NCBI GenBank assembly: GCA_009760855.2
Contig: WPIO01000019.1
Span: forward strand, 2,680,501-2,744,500
DNA length: 64,000 nucleotides
Origin: Cristatella mucedo
Lineage: Eukaryota; Bryozoa; Phylactolaemata; Cristatellidae
Direction: 5' to 3'
Shown here: piece by piece, positions 1-9,577 of the stretch
Layout: each line of letters opens with the position of its first letter
Position numbering within the stretch: the first letter of the stretch is position 1
Position numbers and translations under genes: made by a program
The notes under the pieces: model-generated
Database searches by the model: none
Told to the model about the DNA's origin: nothing
Seen by the model: only the letters and a program-made list of their open reading frames with translations

Positions 1-429
1 CAAAGTGAGGGCCGCGCTCGCTCGTCGGGCGCTGTGCACTGCAAGCTGAGTTTTTCGGTCGCTTACGTCGTTTTTTTGCAGCGTCGCAATTCTGCGAGTG
101 AGTGTGCCACGAGAGCCTCTCTACTGCCGCCGCGTCGGCGTGTAGCTGGTGGCCGGGGTGCATGAACCGGCGCCGTAAGATCCAGTAATGGCCTTTTTTG
201 CTCAAAATTTACGGACGCTCGTAACCGTTTCACTCTGCATTGCTATGAAAACTCTTTGTTAAACAACGCGATCTCGACAGCCGGCTTTCCGGCTGACGGC
301 GAGCGCCGAAGGGTGAAGGCCACGCACAGGCTAAAGGCCAGCCGTGACTGAGGCTCAACCTCGTGCAAAATTCGCACTAGCCTTCGGTAATGCTACCCTC
401 TGCCCGTACGCCTGTTTCTTCCCTCGCAG
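1..429. other. Upstream flank of the first EPS8-like exon seen
   Basis: No exon is recognised here. The stretch ends in a splice acceptor (ccctcgcag, 421-429). EPS8 proteins carry a PTB domain before the SH3 domain, so this is probably intron with more exons outside the window. Confidence 0.5.
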
Positions 430-505
430 GGTTTGCGAAGTGTCCATGGACCTTCGCGCGAGCAATCCCAAGGAGCTGAGCGTGAGCAGAGGCGACCTGG
501 TAGAG
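430..505 (+). CDS. EPS8: EPS8-like exon: first half of SH3 domain
   Basis: The acceptor is ccctcgcag at 421-429 and the donor gtgagt begins at 506. The first base completes a split codon. The exon then reads VCEVSMDLRASNPKELSV and SRGDLVE, corresponding to the first SH3 strands and RT loop. The usual ALYDF-type motif appears as VSMDL. Confidence 0.85.
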
Positions 506-3500
506 GTGAGTGGCGAAGTTGGAGCCTACTTTAGGCTCGACCAATGTCAGGGCCAGTAGCTCGATTCCCTTTGAAATTCGAGCGAGTTGGCCGAGGTTTG
601 GCTGAGCGCTCGAGTCACGCCGCCCGAGCGGTCTCGCTCGGGCGAGCTCGCTCGCTCCGCTTCTCTCGCTCGCCGCGCGGTGTGCAGGGCTAATCGAGGT
701 GGCTAGTCAGAGCGGGTGACGAGCAGGGACTGAGAAGGCGCACACTGCAATCCGAGCTCTGGAGTCTTTCCGCTGCTTATCTTGTCGCCAGAGTTCTGCC
801 AGGACTTGGCGAGAGCCTAGAAGACCGCACAAGGATGATGCCAACGTTCATCTCGAGCGGTACCTCAAAAGAGTCAACCGCTCTGCCGTCAAAGATCCCG
901 ATCCATAGAGCAGAATGCGTGACTCGGACTCTGCCGGCTTCGGCGACGCTCGCTGCGAACGAGTGACGTGGATGTGGACTGTTTGAGTAATTTCTCTCGA
1001 ATGCACGCTCGCGCTTCTGCGCTCAAGGAAGAGAGGAATGCCGGTGGCTGCCGCCACAAAACTGCCCCCGGGCGAATTGCAGAGAGCGCCTCCTGCTGCT
1101 GAGCGGCCTCGCCGGAAACGCAGCCGGAAACGAAGCTGGCGCCGAGCGTCGGCTTCGAATGCGAGTGCAGGTGACCCGTATGCGAGGGTTTTCGAGTTTG
1201 AACGGCGAGCTAGTCAGCCGCCGTCAACTGGGCGGAGGCGAAGCTGCGTCGTAGCAGCGTGGCCAGCGTCCGTTCGAAGGCAGCAGAGGGCAGCAGCAGC
1301 AGCAGCAGAGGAGAAAGGTGCCAGTGGAAGCTTTAGAATCGACAATGCGGCCGAGGTGCATCCAGATCCATCGAGCGAACGCCGAAAGGAGCGGCCGCCG
1401 GGGCGGCCGCTGCGGCAGCTCACACGTCGCCCGCCGGCGAGCGGACGGACGGGGCGGAGACCATGCGATTTATGCACCACGCGCGCCGTGCAAGCGTCTC
1501 TTCGCGACGCCCGTGCACGCCTGCAACTTGGCACTGCCGAAGCAGCACGGTCGGAGGGAGGCTACTTCGAACGGGCGCCACTCTGCGGCTCACTCCTGAG
1601 CAGTGGCTTCGGAGGCGGCTCTAGGTAACTCGTTGCCGTGCAAGCATACGGCAGCCGTCAGAACAAATTTCGTGGTCGTAGGAAAGGAGAAGACGTACGT
1701 GCAGGCGTTGAGTTCGAAGCACGTCGTTCGAGAAAGTCAGCAGCCTATGAGTAGAGAGGGCGTGGAAACTGGCCGCGTGGCACACGAACGTACCGCTACA
1801 GCCAGCATGAGAGGTTGTGCGACGTCTTTGCCCAGGAACTGTGCAAGTTAGTAGACCTTGCCGAACTCGCAAAGCAAAATAGAATAATTGTGTTTAGTAA
1901 TAATAATTACAAGCTGTTTGACAAGTTTTATAAGATCGCCCCAAGAGAGCCAAAGCTCAATCAGGATGCTTTACAGCTAGCCTCAAGAGAAGCAATAACT
2001 AAGAATTAGATACAAACAAGCGCTCCTGCTCAGATGAGCATGCAAAAGCACACAATAGGACACTCTGGGCCTCTGGCTTATTCAAACATTTGCTAGTGAC
2101 GTGTGCAGAATCAAGTGCATGTAAGCCCGCAGAAGAGGCAGGAAAAAAGTGAGTTCGCTGGGGCGGCGGGAAAACAGAGCCGAATAGATTTAACTTTAGC
2201 TGAGACTTACACGATACAAAGTCGATGCAAGTGGTGGCAAAAGCCGGAAGTATAACGGAATTTCGGTGACATGAAAGCTACTGTCGCATTTTAAAAGCAT
2301 CAATTGAGTGATTGAGCAATCTTCGAGTTGCATAAAATTGATTTAGCTAGCACATTTTAGCGCTTTTGCAGCAGCCTATCCGGCGTGACAGGAAGTCTCG
2401 CCGTTTTGCTGAACGAGCAGCCCTCCGACACTGGTGTTCGCTGCCTCTGCTCTAGTAAGCTTCATTTGGTGAGCCGCGGTGGCTTACTAGGTAAGGTGGT
2501 TGCTTTTCAAGATCTCGGTTCCGACGTCGTGGGTTCGAAACCTGTGGGGGCTATCCTTTATTGCCGCTGCAAGTGGCGGTGATAGCCGTAAAGGTTCTAC
2601 GGTTGCTATACACAAAAGGCTTTTAAATAAGCTAGTATTTTTATTTATTAAGCTTTCTCCCTAGTTTGAGCTGCCGCGTTGCGTCTTTCACTGAACGGAT
2701 AGTTGGGGCTGTCTGCACAAGGCCGCCTGTGTCTGTGCAGGTGCTCGACGACGAAAGAAAGTGGTGGCTATGTAGGAGCATGGCCGGTGACGAAGGCTAT
2801 GTTCCATACACGGCACTCCAGAAATATGAGCCAGTGTGGCTCAACGGCGACGCAGTTGGCAAAGCCTCGCCGGTTAGTAAATGGCGTTCGCCGACGACGT
2901 TTGGCCGAGCTGACCTGCGGCGGCCAGCACTGCAGCAAAACTTTCGCTGCCCCCTACGAGCCGCTCAGACTCGTCAAACCCGGCGGTGTGCAAACCTGCT
3001 GCTTGCAGGCCTGGAGAGCGCCCCCGCCTCCGCCTCCACCACCGCTGGCAGCGATGGCGCACCTACCTCCGCTGCCGCCTCCCGGTCCTCCTCCGCCAAT
3101 TCCTCCGTCGAAGAGTCTGCTCAATGCCATAAACGGCCTAAAGTTGACAGGTGAGACGCGTGCCCGCGTATTCTCGAGCTACCTTTGCCGCCGCGCCACC
3201 ACGGAGCTGGCACGGAGCGTGGCTGTGGTGCACTTCGCTGCTCTATGATAGGTTACGGCTAGCGACGTCTGTATCCATAGTGGCGTCGAGTTTCGCATTC
3301 ACGGCGAGGGCTGCGCGTCGCTATGAGCCGCGTTAGTAATAGTACAGATAGTAATACATTTGTATTGCACCCTGTGAGAGAAGCCAGTGTTCCGCCAAGG
3401 CATTTTTAAGTTGACACGGTCTTACCTGGGTCTTGCTTCTCTAGAGCTCATGCTTGTGTCATGCTGCTGTCTTCATTCTTATAGACAAGCTTACACGAGC

Positions 3501-4226
3501 AGCTTGTCTTCCGTCATCCTTCTCGCTGGTTGCACTCCCCCCAGTGTGATCGTGGGAAACTTGCCTTTGTTAGGGATGTAGAGCTTGGCCTTCCAAAATG
3601 CATCTCCGTGTGAATTTAAACCTTCTGAGATTGCCTTTTTTGCCCGCCGCTTAATGATCTGACTCCTACGTGACGAGCTCGCCGGGTCCCATAAGCAGTG
3701 ACTCTCGCGAAACGCATCGAAGATTTTGCCGGTCGATTCGTCGGCCAGTTTTTTTCAAGGCAATCGAGAAGGCGTGCTCTCGGCGGTGACTATGATATGT
3801 CGCTTGCTCGGTCTTGACTCGGTCCCTTCGCAGAAGTAGCACAGAGCTCAGATTCCGTTACGTCTTCCGCCACCAGTCTTAGACCTCTCTCTCTCTCTCT
3901 CACACACACACTCCCCCAACCGCCCCCCCCTTTTTTTATGTTTACACCAAAGACTGGGCTGAAGGAAGCAGGGCTGAATAAAAGACGGACGGCAAAAACT
4001 CGTCCTAACTCTCGAGCCATTCGCCGATTATTATTTCTGCTGCGAGTGGAGCCCACAGTGGAGAGCATCGTGTGTATTTCTGATTTTTAATGTGGGCTGC
4101 AGTTCTTCTGCTTCCAAGTATACGTACAGCACACGCTCTAATACCGTTAACGCTTGCCATTTCAGCAAAGCGTCGGCAGAACGAAGTTCCCAGCGAGGAA
4201 GGTAGGTAAACGCTGGTATGCTGTGG

Positions 4227-4314
<88 letters not shown>

Positions 4315-4392
4315 TGTATATATTTTTTTATTTATTGCTCAATCTCTCTCTGTATACAAATAGTGTATAAAGAAGTATTAGTACGTATGTGT

Positions 4393-4460
<68 letters not shown>

Positions 4461-5192
4461 ATATTCGAGCGTTCGCATTCGTGCGTGTGGGCATGTGTGT
4501 GAATGTGAGAATGTGTGTACGTTAGCAGTATATAAACAATTTATATATCGGAAATACCAACAGCATGTGCACTATCTGTAGTGCATCCTGTACACAGAAT
4601 CTGTGCTGTACTACATAAACACTCTGGGGTAATCTGACACGAAGACTAACAGACACAAGCACATATTAGCGCACTGGTAGATTTGTAAGCATATCAATAT
4701 GGCTGTGCAGTTTTTTATTTACTTGCTACTGCGTTTACGCTTGGCTACCTTCAGCATTCCAGTACCTCGGATTCTCTCGTAGTTGAATTTTCGGATGCAG
4801 GTTGTATTGCTAGCTTCTGTACTTGTACGCCAGCTGACTTTCCCAAATTTAATGACTTAAAACATTAACGTAATTGAATTTTCGGATGCAGGTTGTATTG
4901 CTAGCGTCTGTACTTGTACGCCAGCTGACTTTCCCAAATTTAATGACTTAAAACATTAACGTAATTGTTCCTGATCAAACTAAGTCTCACTCGTGAACTG
5001 GAAAGCCTAACCCTGAAAAGATGAACGGCCAGCATTTATCAATGTAGCTCGCGTGCGTAATCTGTGTTGTCCCGTTTCTAAATAACCTTTAATCTAAATA
5101 ACCACATCAGATCCTCAGTCAAGGCTGCCTACCAGCTGAGCTTGATTGCAAGATTTCGGCCTTGCTTAGATATTGCTAGCTGACTTAACAAC

Positions 5193-5288
<96 letters not shown>

Positions 5289-8200
5289 AACTTTGCCGGC
5301 TATCATCACTCACTTGCAGTGAACATAAAATGATCACCCACTGCAGGACTCGAACCACGACCCGGGTAGTAAAGAGTGAGCATCTTACCTCCTCAGCTAA
5401 GCTAGACCAAGCATCTTTTATATCCCATCTAGAACTCCGTAACCCACTGCTTGCAAGTCTTGCTGCCTACTAACTAAAAGTCTTACAGTTCATGCGAAAC
5501 TAGGCGTCATGTCTGCTAATAAATGCCGCAGCTGCAACAGTACATCAGTTTCTATGGACATGCTCGGGATCCCCCATCAAGTAGCACACTGACTCCAAGG
5601 TGCCGTTGGTCTCAGGACCTTCACTCTTTTGCTGATTTGTGCCTAATCCTCGTGTTTCCCCTCGTATTTGTAACACCTCTTACTTTTGTTGATTCTCTTC
5701 GCATCTGACCATTCTCAAATCTTTTGGAGATCGCGTCTTCAGTTTCTACGCTCCCAAAGCCTGGAATTCGTTACAAACGGACACCACCGCATCCTCTGAC
5801 TTTTGAAATTTGAAGCGATGCCAGAAACCCACCTACTCTTCAAAGCCCTAGTTGCTTCATCCATGTGACTTGTATTGTATGTGCTTACAGATTTACATGC
5901 TTCCTTTCCAGCCCAATGAAAATCGACTTGAAGGAGATTTGGTTCCATCGTGTCACTAAGCAAATGAGTTGCCACTATTATTATTATTATTATTCACGTC
6001 TTGCAAAAATTCGCTGGCTAGCTATTCATCGGGGGCGTAGCTAAGCTCACATCCATGCCGGATCAAACGAGACGGCGGCTTGTGCATTACCCTTCGCTGC
6101 TCTTTGAAAGCCGCTCGGCTGAGCAGCGGCGGCGGCAGTGGCAGCGGCGGCGGCAGCAGTCCGGCGGGTGTTTCAGAGCGAGCACGCCGCAACTTCGACT
6201 CGGAGCTCAAAGTGCAGCTGGCCGAATTCAAGAAAGGCAACTGGGGCCTGAGCGAGCGAGCGCTTCGAGCCTCGCTCTCCACGATCACGCCGAGCAGCAG
6301 TCCAAAGGAGTTGAAGAAATGGCTGGGCATAAAGGGTTTCACGGAGCAGTAAGTAGCCTCGCGGCGAAGAGGAAAGCCTTCGGCATCGTTTGAGGCGACC
6401 GACAGAGGCTGCCAACAGAGCGACGGGAGATATATGTGCCCGCGTGCACCGATCGGTGTGAGATTCAGAACCAGCAAGCTTAAATTAGCTGCACAGTCAG
6501 CGGGCCGGTCGGTCCAACATCAATCGGAGCACCGTTGTTCTATGAAACGACAGACTGACTAGTATCCACTGTTTCTTCTTCACTCTTCTGAACCAAGTCG
6601 TTTAGCTGGCCTTTTAACCAACCTCGAAAACTCACCGTAGCATGAATAAGCTTCAAAGGTGTGGAACTCACTCGCGGCGCTGGCGTTTCAAAATTCTCTG
6701 ACTTGGCAATTACAAAGTTGCTAGAATCAACTGCTCCTCACAGCATTTGTTCCGTCCGTGTGAATCTTCGCTTGTGTGCTCATGCTTACTGGAATCGTGC
6801 ATGTTATTCATCGCCGAATGGCATGCTTACTTTCTAGCATATGTAAAGTGCTAAGAAAACGACTTATCTCTGTTATGTGGCTATGTATTGATGAAATATT
6901 CGTATCCCATCCGAAACTCAGTTTTTGTATGCTTGATTTGATAAAGAGGCTGTTCCTAAGCATTTTAAGTCGGCTATAATTCGATCGATACTTAAACTCG
7001 GATTGAATCCTGAGGCTCTAAGAAATTATTGCCTCATCTCTATTTTTGTGCCCACGATGTCACTAACAAGCAGTGGAGAATATAGACAATAATTATTTAT
7101 CAGGACAATTTCGGTCGGGTTCCAGGCGAAATCATTCCACTGGAACTTCTCCATGTTACCACAGACATACCTGGTAGTAACGACGTCAGTAACGCCTTCC
7201 CTGCCTCAGTCCTGCTCGATATAATGTCAGCATTTGTCGCTATCCGTCGCAATATCTAAGTCGCACGACTGAGATCAAAGATCGCGGTCTGGGGTCGGCT
7301 ATGGCTTCCGCGAAGACGATGCTTGCACCTGTAATTGTCACGTTACGGATACAGCCGGTCTATTTTGAATGTGTGTCCTACTTGACTGGCTGATGAATGC
7401 TAACCTTGCGGGGAGTCAATTGAGCGTGCCGATTTCTTCAAGCTAAAGGATGGCACGACCGAGCTCCTCCTCACCGGACGGCCTAAACGTATGCCTGGAA
7501 TGTGAGACTCGGCTCTTCCGATTGGTGGTGCCGTTGAGCGACTGTCGTCAGGCCTTCAGAATTCAGGTGTCCTCTCATTTAGAAGAGCGATTGCTAAGAA
7601 TCACAATAGTCATCAAATCAACGAAAAATAATCATTACATTCGATACTGTAAAGTTTTAGGGACTACACGCAGAACGTGATGATTAAAGATGTCACTTTT
7701 TACCTGGCTCTGTCTAGGCTGGACTAGAGCCATTAGTTTTGGCATCGATACTAAAAATATCACCAGGTCCCTACAGCTGTTGATGAATTGAGCAGCAGGA
7801 TTGGTCTATAGATCTAAAAAATTCAGCAGTGCGTCTTCGTTACTGATGGAACTGCGATGATTTCCGGTTGATCAGCAGATGTAGAACGACCTCTGTCCCG
7901 AGGTCGCGAGTTCGATTTCTGCAGTGGGCGACTCTTTATCGCCACTGCAAGCGGCGGCGATAGCCGTAAAGGCTCTCCTGTCGCAATGCAAAAAGAGGCT
8001 GCTTAATCAGCAAGGATTTTTTTTTAGAACACAACTCTTACTCTGCCCTGCTCGGCTCGACGTGCCTCGGCGTGGCCCTTTGCTCGTACCAAGGCTGCAC
8101 CGCTGCACCAGCTTCTTACCCTCAGGTCCTCTATGGATAATAGACCAGCTATTACATTTTTCTTACTTAGAGACAGCGTGCGACACAGGCTTTTGCTCCG

Positions 8201-9461
8201 CAGGGCCTAGACTTTGGAGCTCACTTCCAAAATTCTTACGCGACGACATCCCCTTTCCTGCTGCCATCTCTGGGTCATACTTTTCAGCAGCCCTAGACTT
8301 TAATTTTTACGCTACTTATTCTCGTCTGCCCGTCTGACTCAGCTAGGCCTCACACTTTCCATTTGCTCTTGGAATAGAGTCTGTAGGCTAACATATATAT
8401 ATGTATGCACCTCCGAAAGCTGCTTAATCTTTGAGTGGGCTATACAACGCTCTAAAGCGTAAATAAAAAATATATAATTCATTTGTATAGCTCCCCAAGA
8501 TGACTAAATCTATATTGAGGCTCTCAACAAACGCCACGGGGCTCGGCCCCACCACCTAGGTCATCAAATACATTCATACTGACCTTGGCCGGGCGAGCAC
8601 CTTAACCACTGGGCCAAACCAGAAAGGCATAGCATGCGCAGTGGCACTGTTCAGGACGAGTTGACAGCAAACTGGTCATTTCTCGCACTACAGCAGCTCA
8701 AGCAATCAGGAGGCGCAAGGCTGGGATGAGAATCGTGCAAGGAAGGTGGCGAGAGCTCGGCGGCACAGTGAGAGCTGGGCACCACTACTCTCGCTCGGTA
8801 TATACTCGGTGGCTACGATTCACCCTTTCAGGGATGCACTTGATAGGCCGCAAAGCAATGAAGCAGCATTGGCCTAGAAACGCCACCAGTCGCCAAAACC
8901 AATCGGCTCGGCTGGGAAGGTCAAGCAGTGCATTAGCTCTGCTACTGCAGTTCAATGTCCTAATAGAAGTGTTGTACGAGCCCGACTACTAGCCCACCGG
9001 CAAGCTGAAACCCGATACCAGTTCTTGGCTCTGTTGTAGGACAAAGTATGCCCTGCGGTCGGTTTCTGCTCAAGACCTCTTTGCGATGAACGAAGCAGAG
9101 CTCATCCGTAAGCTAGGCAGTGAAGACGGAAGTAGACTGGCATCGCTTTTGATATCAATGCCGACGTCTCATCTGGTTTGTATCCCTGTCGAATGTCTAT
9201 CGCTAGCATACCGCCGCCTATTGCTGCTTGGCTTGCCAGTAGCGTTTTCGTGCAAGTGCGACCAAGTGATCCGTCGTGGGCTGACCAGTCTTTGAGTTGA
9301 TTTCCTATCCCATGTGCCGTTTTTCAGTCGACTAAAATTCTATACTAGTCTAGCCTAATGACTAACACCCTCTGCATTACAGAGCATTCCGGGCAACGCC
9401 TCTACATCAAGTCCTTTTTCAAGCCAGCGTCTTGGCCAATTGGATAGCGTGAATACAGAAG
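430..9461 (+). CDS. EPS8: EPS8-like protein, 3' half of the gene (SH3, polyproline linker, SAM-like actin-binding domain), partial
   Basis: EPS8 proteins are signalling adaptors that cap and bundle actin filaments in microvilli, filopodia and stereocilia. I join six exons: 430-505, 2741-2872, 3009-3150, 6111-6348, 9040-9175 and 9383-9461. Every junction is GT-AG and the reading phase is kept across all five introns. Exons 1-2 give an SH3 domain with the ELSV, LDDERKWW and GDEGYVP segments typical of the EPS8 SH3. Exon 3 gives a linker with PPPPPPPP and PPLPPPGPPPPIPP. Exon 4 ends in SSPKELKKWLGIKGF, matching the start of the EPS8 C-terminal SAM/PNT-like domain. Exon 5 continues it with SAQDLFAMNEAELIRKLG. 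The PTB-coding part is missing upstream, and the stop codon is not certain (one candidate is at 14,596). The identification rests on recalled family similarity, not a database search. Confidence 0.85.
1800..2009 (+). other. Isolated AT-rich open frame inside the intron, unknown
   Basis: One frame stays open up to a TAG at 2007 and includes LFDKFYKIAPREPKLNQ. It has an ordinary protein-like composition and AT-rich codons, unlike its GC-rich surroundings. No ATG start and no family are recognised. It could be a decayed transposon fragment or chance. Confidence 0.2.
2468..2650 (+). repeat. SINE-B copy (tRNA-derived)
   Basis: The copy opens ggtgagccg and carries a pol III B-box-like gggttcgaaacc. 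It then has the shared body (gcggtgatagccgtaaagg) and ends in the aataagctagtattt tail followed by ttattt. It is moderately diverged. Confidence 0.8.
2741..2872 (+). CDS. EPS8: EPS8-like exon: second half of SH3 domain
   Basis: The acceptor is gtctgtgcag (2731-2740) and the donor gttagt begins at 2873; the exon is phase 0 at both ends (44 codons). It reads VLDDERKWWLCRSMAGDEG then YVPYTALQKYEP. The tryptophan pair and the G-Y-V-P segment are the SH3 ligand-binding hallmarks. Confidence 0.88.
3009..3150 (+). CDS. EPS8: EPS8-like exon: polyproline linker
   Basis: The acceptor gcttgcag occupies 3001-3008 and the donor gtgag begins at 3151. The entry phase matches the previous donor. The exon encodes AWRAPPPPPPPPLAAMAH, then PPLPPPGPPPPIPPSK, then LLNAINGLKLT and a split codon. 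Proline-rich segments between SH3 and SAM are typical of EPS8 proteins. The 136-bp upstream intron is the least certain junction. Confidence 0.7.
3886..3937. repeat. CT/CA/C-rich low-complexity tract
   Basis: A run of (ct)n is followed by cacacaca, then C-rich and T-rich homopolymers. Confidence 0.9.
4231..4311. repeat. (CT)n followed by (TA)n microsatellite
   Basis: About 36 bp of ct dinucleotides run directly into about 44 bp of ta dinucleotides. The open frames predicted across it are repeat artefacts. Confidence 0.97.
4386..4460. repeat. (GT)n microsatellite
   Basis: Roughly 70 bp of nearly pure gt dinucleotide, interrupted near its start by a gtat unit. Confidence 0.97.
4783..4964. repeat. 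91-bp tandem duplication
   Basis: Two adjacent copies (4783-4873 and 4874-4964) begin ttgaattttcggatgcagg. They differ at one visible base (gcttct versus gcgtct), so the duplication is recent. Confidence 0.95.
5174..5410 (-). repeat. SINE-B copy split by an internal (TA)n expansion
   Basis: Reading the - strand, the copy runs from the tRNA-like head (near 5410) through a B-box-like gttcgagtcctgc to the body. It then enters about 88 bp of pure ta (5199-5286) and resumes with the normal SINE-B tail (5174-5198). The expansion sits where other copies have tatacaaaaag. Confidence 0.7.
5660..5992 (+). mobile_element. CR1-X LINE 3' fragment, degenerate
   Basis: ctcccaaagcctggaa and the following region match the C-terminal coding end of the CR1-X copies at 13.5 and 35.3 kb. 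The element ends in (att)n at 5976-5994. Confidence 0.6.
6111..6348 (+). CDS. EPS8: EPS8-like exon: start of C-terminal SAM-like domain
   Basis: The acceptor tctttgaaag ends at 6110 and the donor gtaagt begins at 6349. The two entry bases complete the codon left by the exon ending at 3150. A Ser/Gly-rich stretch (SSGGGSGSGGGSS) is followed by a charged region and SSPKELKKWLGIKGFTE. The latter parallels the segment opening the EPS8 actin-binding SAM/PNT domain. The exon leaves phase 2. Confidence 0.82.
6965..8470 (+). mobile_element. CR1-Y LINE, heavily degenerate, interrupted by SINE-B
   Basis: Reverse-transcriptase debris at 7000-7260 has many stops (for example an ALRNYCLIS-like start and an LLDIMSAF motif-A relic). 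The C-terminal part resumes at about 8030 with gggcctagactttggagctc. The 3' end near 8400-8465 (gaaagctgcttaatctttgagtgggctata) matches the CR1-Y tails at 24.8 and 36.2 kb. Confidence 0.6.
7884..8029 (+). repeat. SINE-B copy inserted in CR1-Y debris
   Basis: It shows cgagttcgatttctgc (B box), the gcggcgatagccgtaaagg body and the cttaatcagcaaggattt tail. The 5' head is lost or diverged. Confidence 0.75.
8472..8625 (-). repeat. SINE-A copy
   Basis: The tRNA-like head is read on the - strand as ctggtttggcccagtgg, followed by ccaaggtcagt and a ggggccgagccccgtgg B-box region. The tail is diverged. It abuts the end of the CR1-Y remnant. Confidence 0.7.
9040..9175 (+). CDS. EPS8: EPS8-like exon: second half of SAM-like domain
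   Basis: The acceptor ctgttgtag ends at 9039 and the first base completes the split Gln codon of the previous exon. It reads TKYALRSVSAQDLFAMNEA, then ELIRKLGSEDGSRLASLL. This matches in pattern the EPS8 segment with V-L-x-x-x-Q-L-F-x-L-N-K-x-E-L. The donor gtttgt begins at 9176; a longer read-through to the TGA near 9293 is the alternative. Confidence 0.8.
9383..9461 (+). CDS. EPS8: EPS8-like exon: Ser-rich C-terminal tail
   Basis: The acceptor ctgcattacag ends at 9382 and the donor gtgagt begins at 9462. Entered in phase 0, it reads SIPGNASTSSPFSSQRLG, then QLDSVNTE, leaving phase 1. The tail is disordered-looking with no conserved motif, so assignment rests on splice sites and phase. Confidence 0.6.
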
Positions 9462-9479
9462 GTGAGTGCATCGATCGTG

Positions 9480-9577
9480 CCACGGGGCTCGAGCTCACCA
9501 CCTCAGTCATCAAATACATTCACCTTGACCTTGGTCGGGCGGGCGCCTTAACCACTGGGCTAATCAAGAAAAACATG
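9480..9577 (-). repeat. SINE-A copy, tail missing
   Basis: The - strand reads gattagcccagtggttaagg, then the accaaggtcaaggtg segment and gagctcgagccccgtgg. The LINE-like tail seen in full SINE-A copies is absent. Confidence 0.7.

Larger units (their letters stand above)
506..2740 (+). other. EPS8-like intron splitting the SH3 domain (2.2 kb)
   Basis: The intron starts gtgagtgg and ends gtctgtgcag. Its first 1.1 kb is CpG-rich with gctc/cgag runs around 600-680 and purine-rich triplet repeats near 1280-1320. An AT-rich open stretch lies at 1800-2009 and a SINE-B copy at 2468-2650. Confidence 0.7.
3151..6110 (+). other. EPS8-like intron (3.0 kb) rich in microsatellites
   Basis: No exon is seen inside. 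It contains the CT/TA and GT microsatellites, the 91-bp duplication, a SINE-B with a TA expansion and a CR1-X 3' fragment, listed separately. 3151-3885 looks like unique sequence. Confidence 0.6.
6349..9039 (+). other. EPS8-like intron (2.7 kb) filled with mobile-element debris
   Basis: 6349-6960 appears unique with no gene. The remainder holds a decayed CR1-Y LINE, SINE-B and SINE-A (separate entries), then unique sequence from about 8630 to 9039. Confidence 0.6.

Noticed and set aside
1038-1628. 196-codon + frame in the EPS8 intron, Arg/Ala/Ser-rich
   Set aside because: The GC-rich sequence is open in several frames on both strands, so stops are simply rare. No domain and no splice logic.
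4231-4460. Short frames of Ser-Leu, Ile-Tyr and Cys-Val repeats
   Set aside because: Microsatellite translations (also at 25.83, 32.36 and 59.4 kb).
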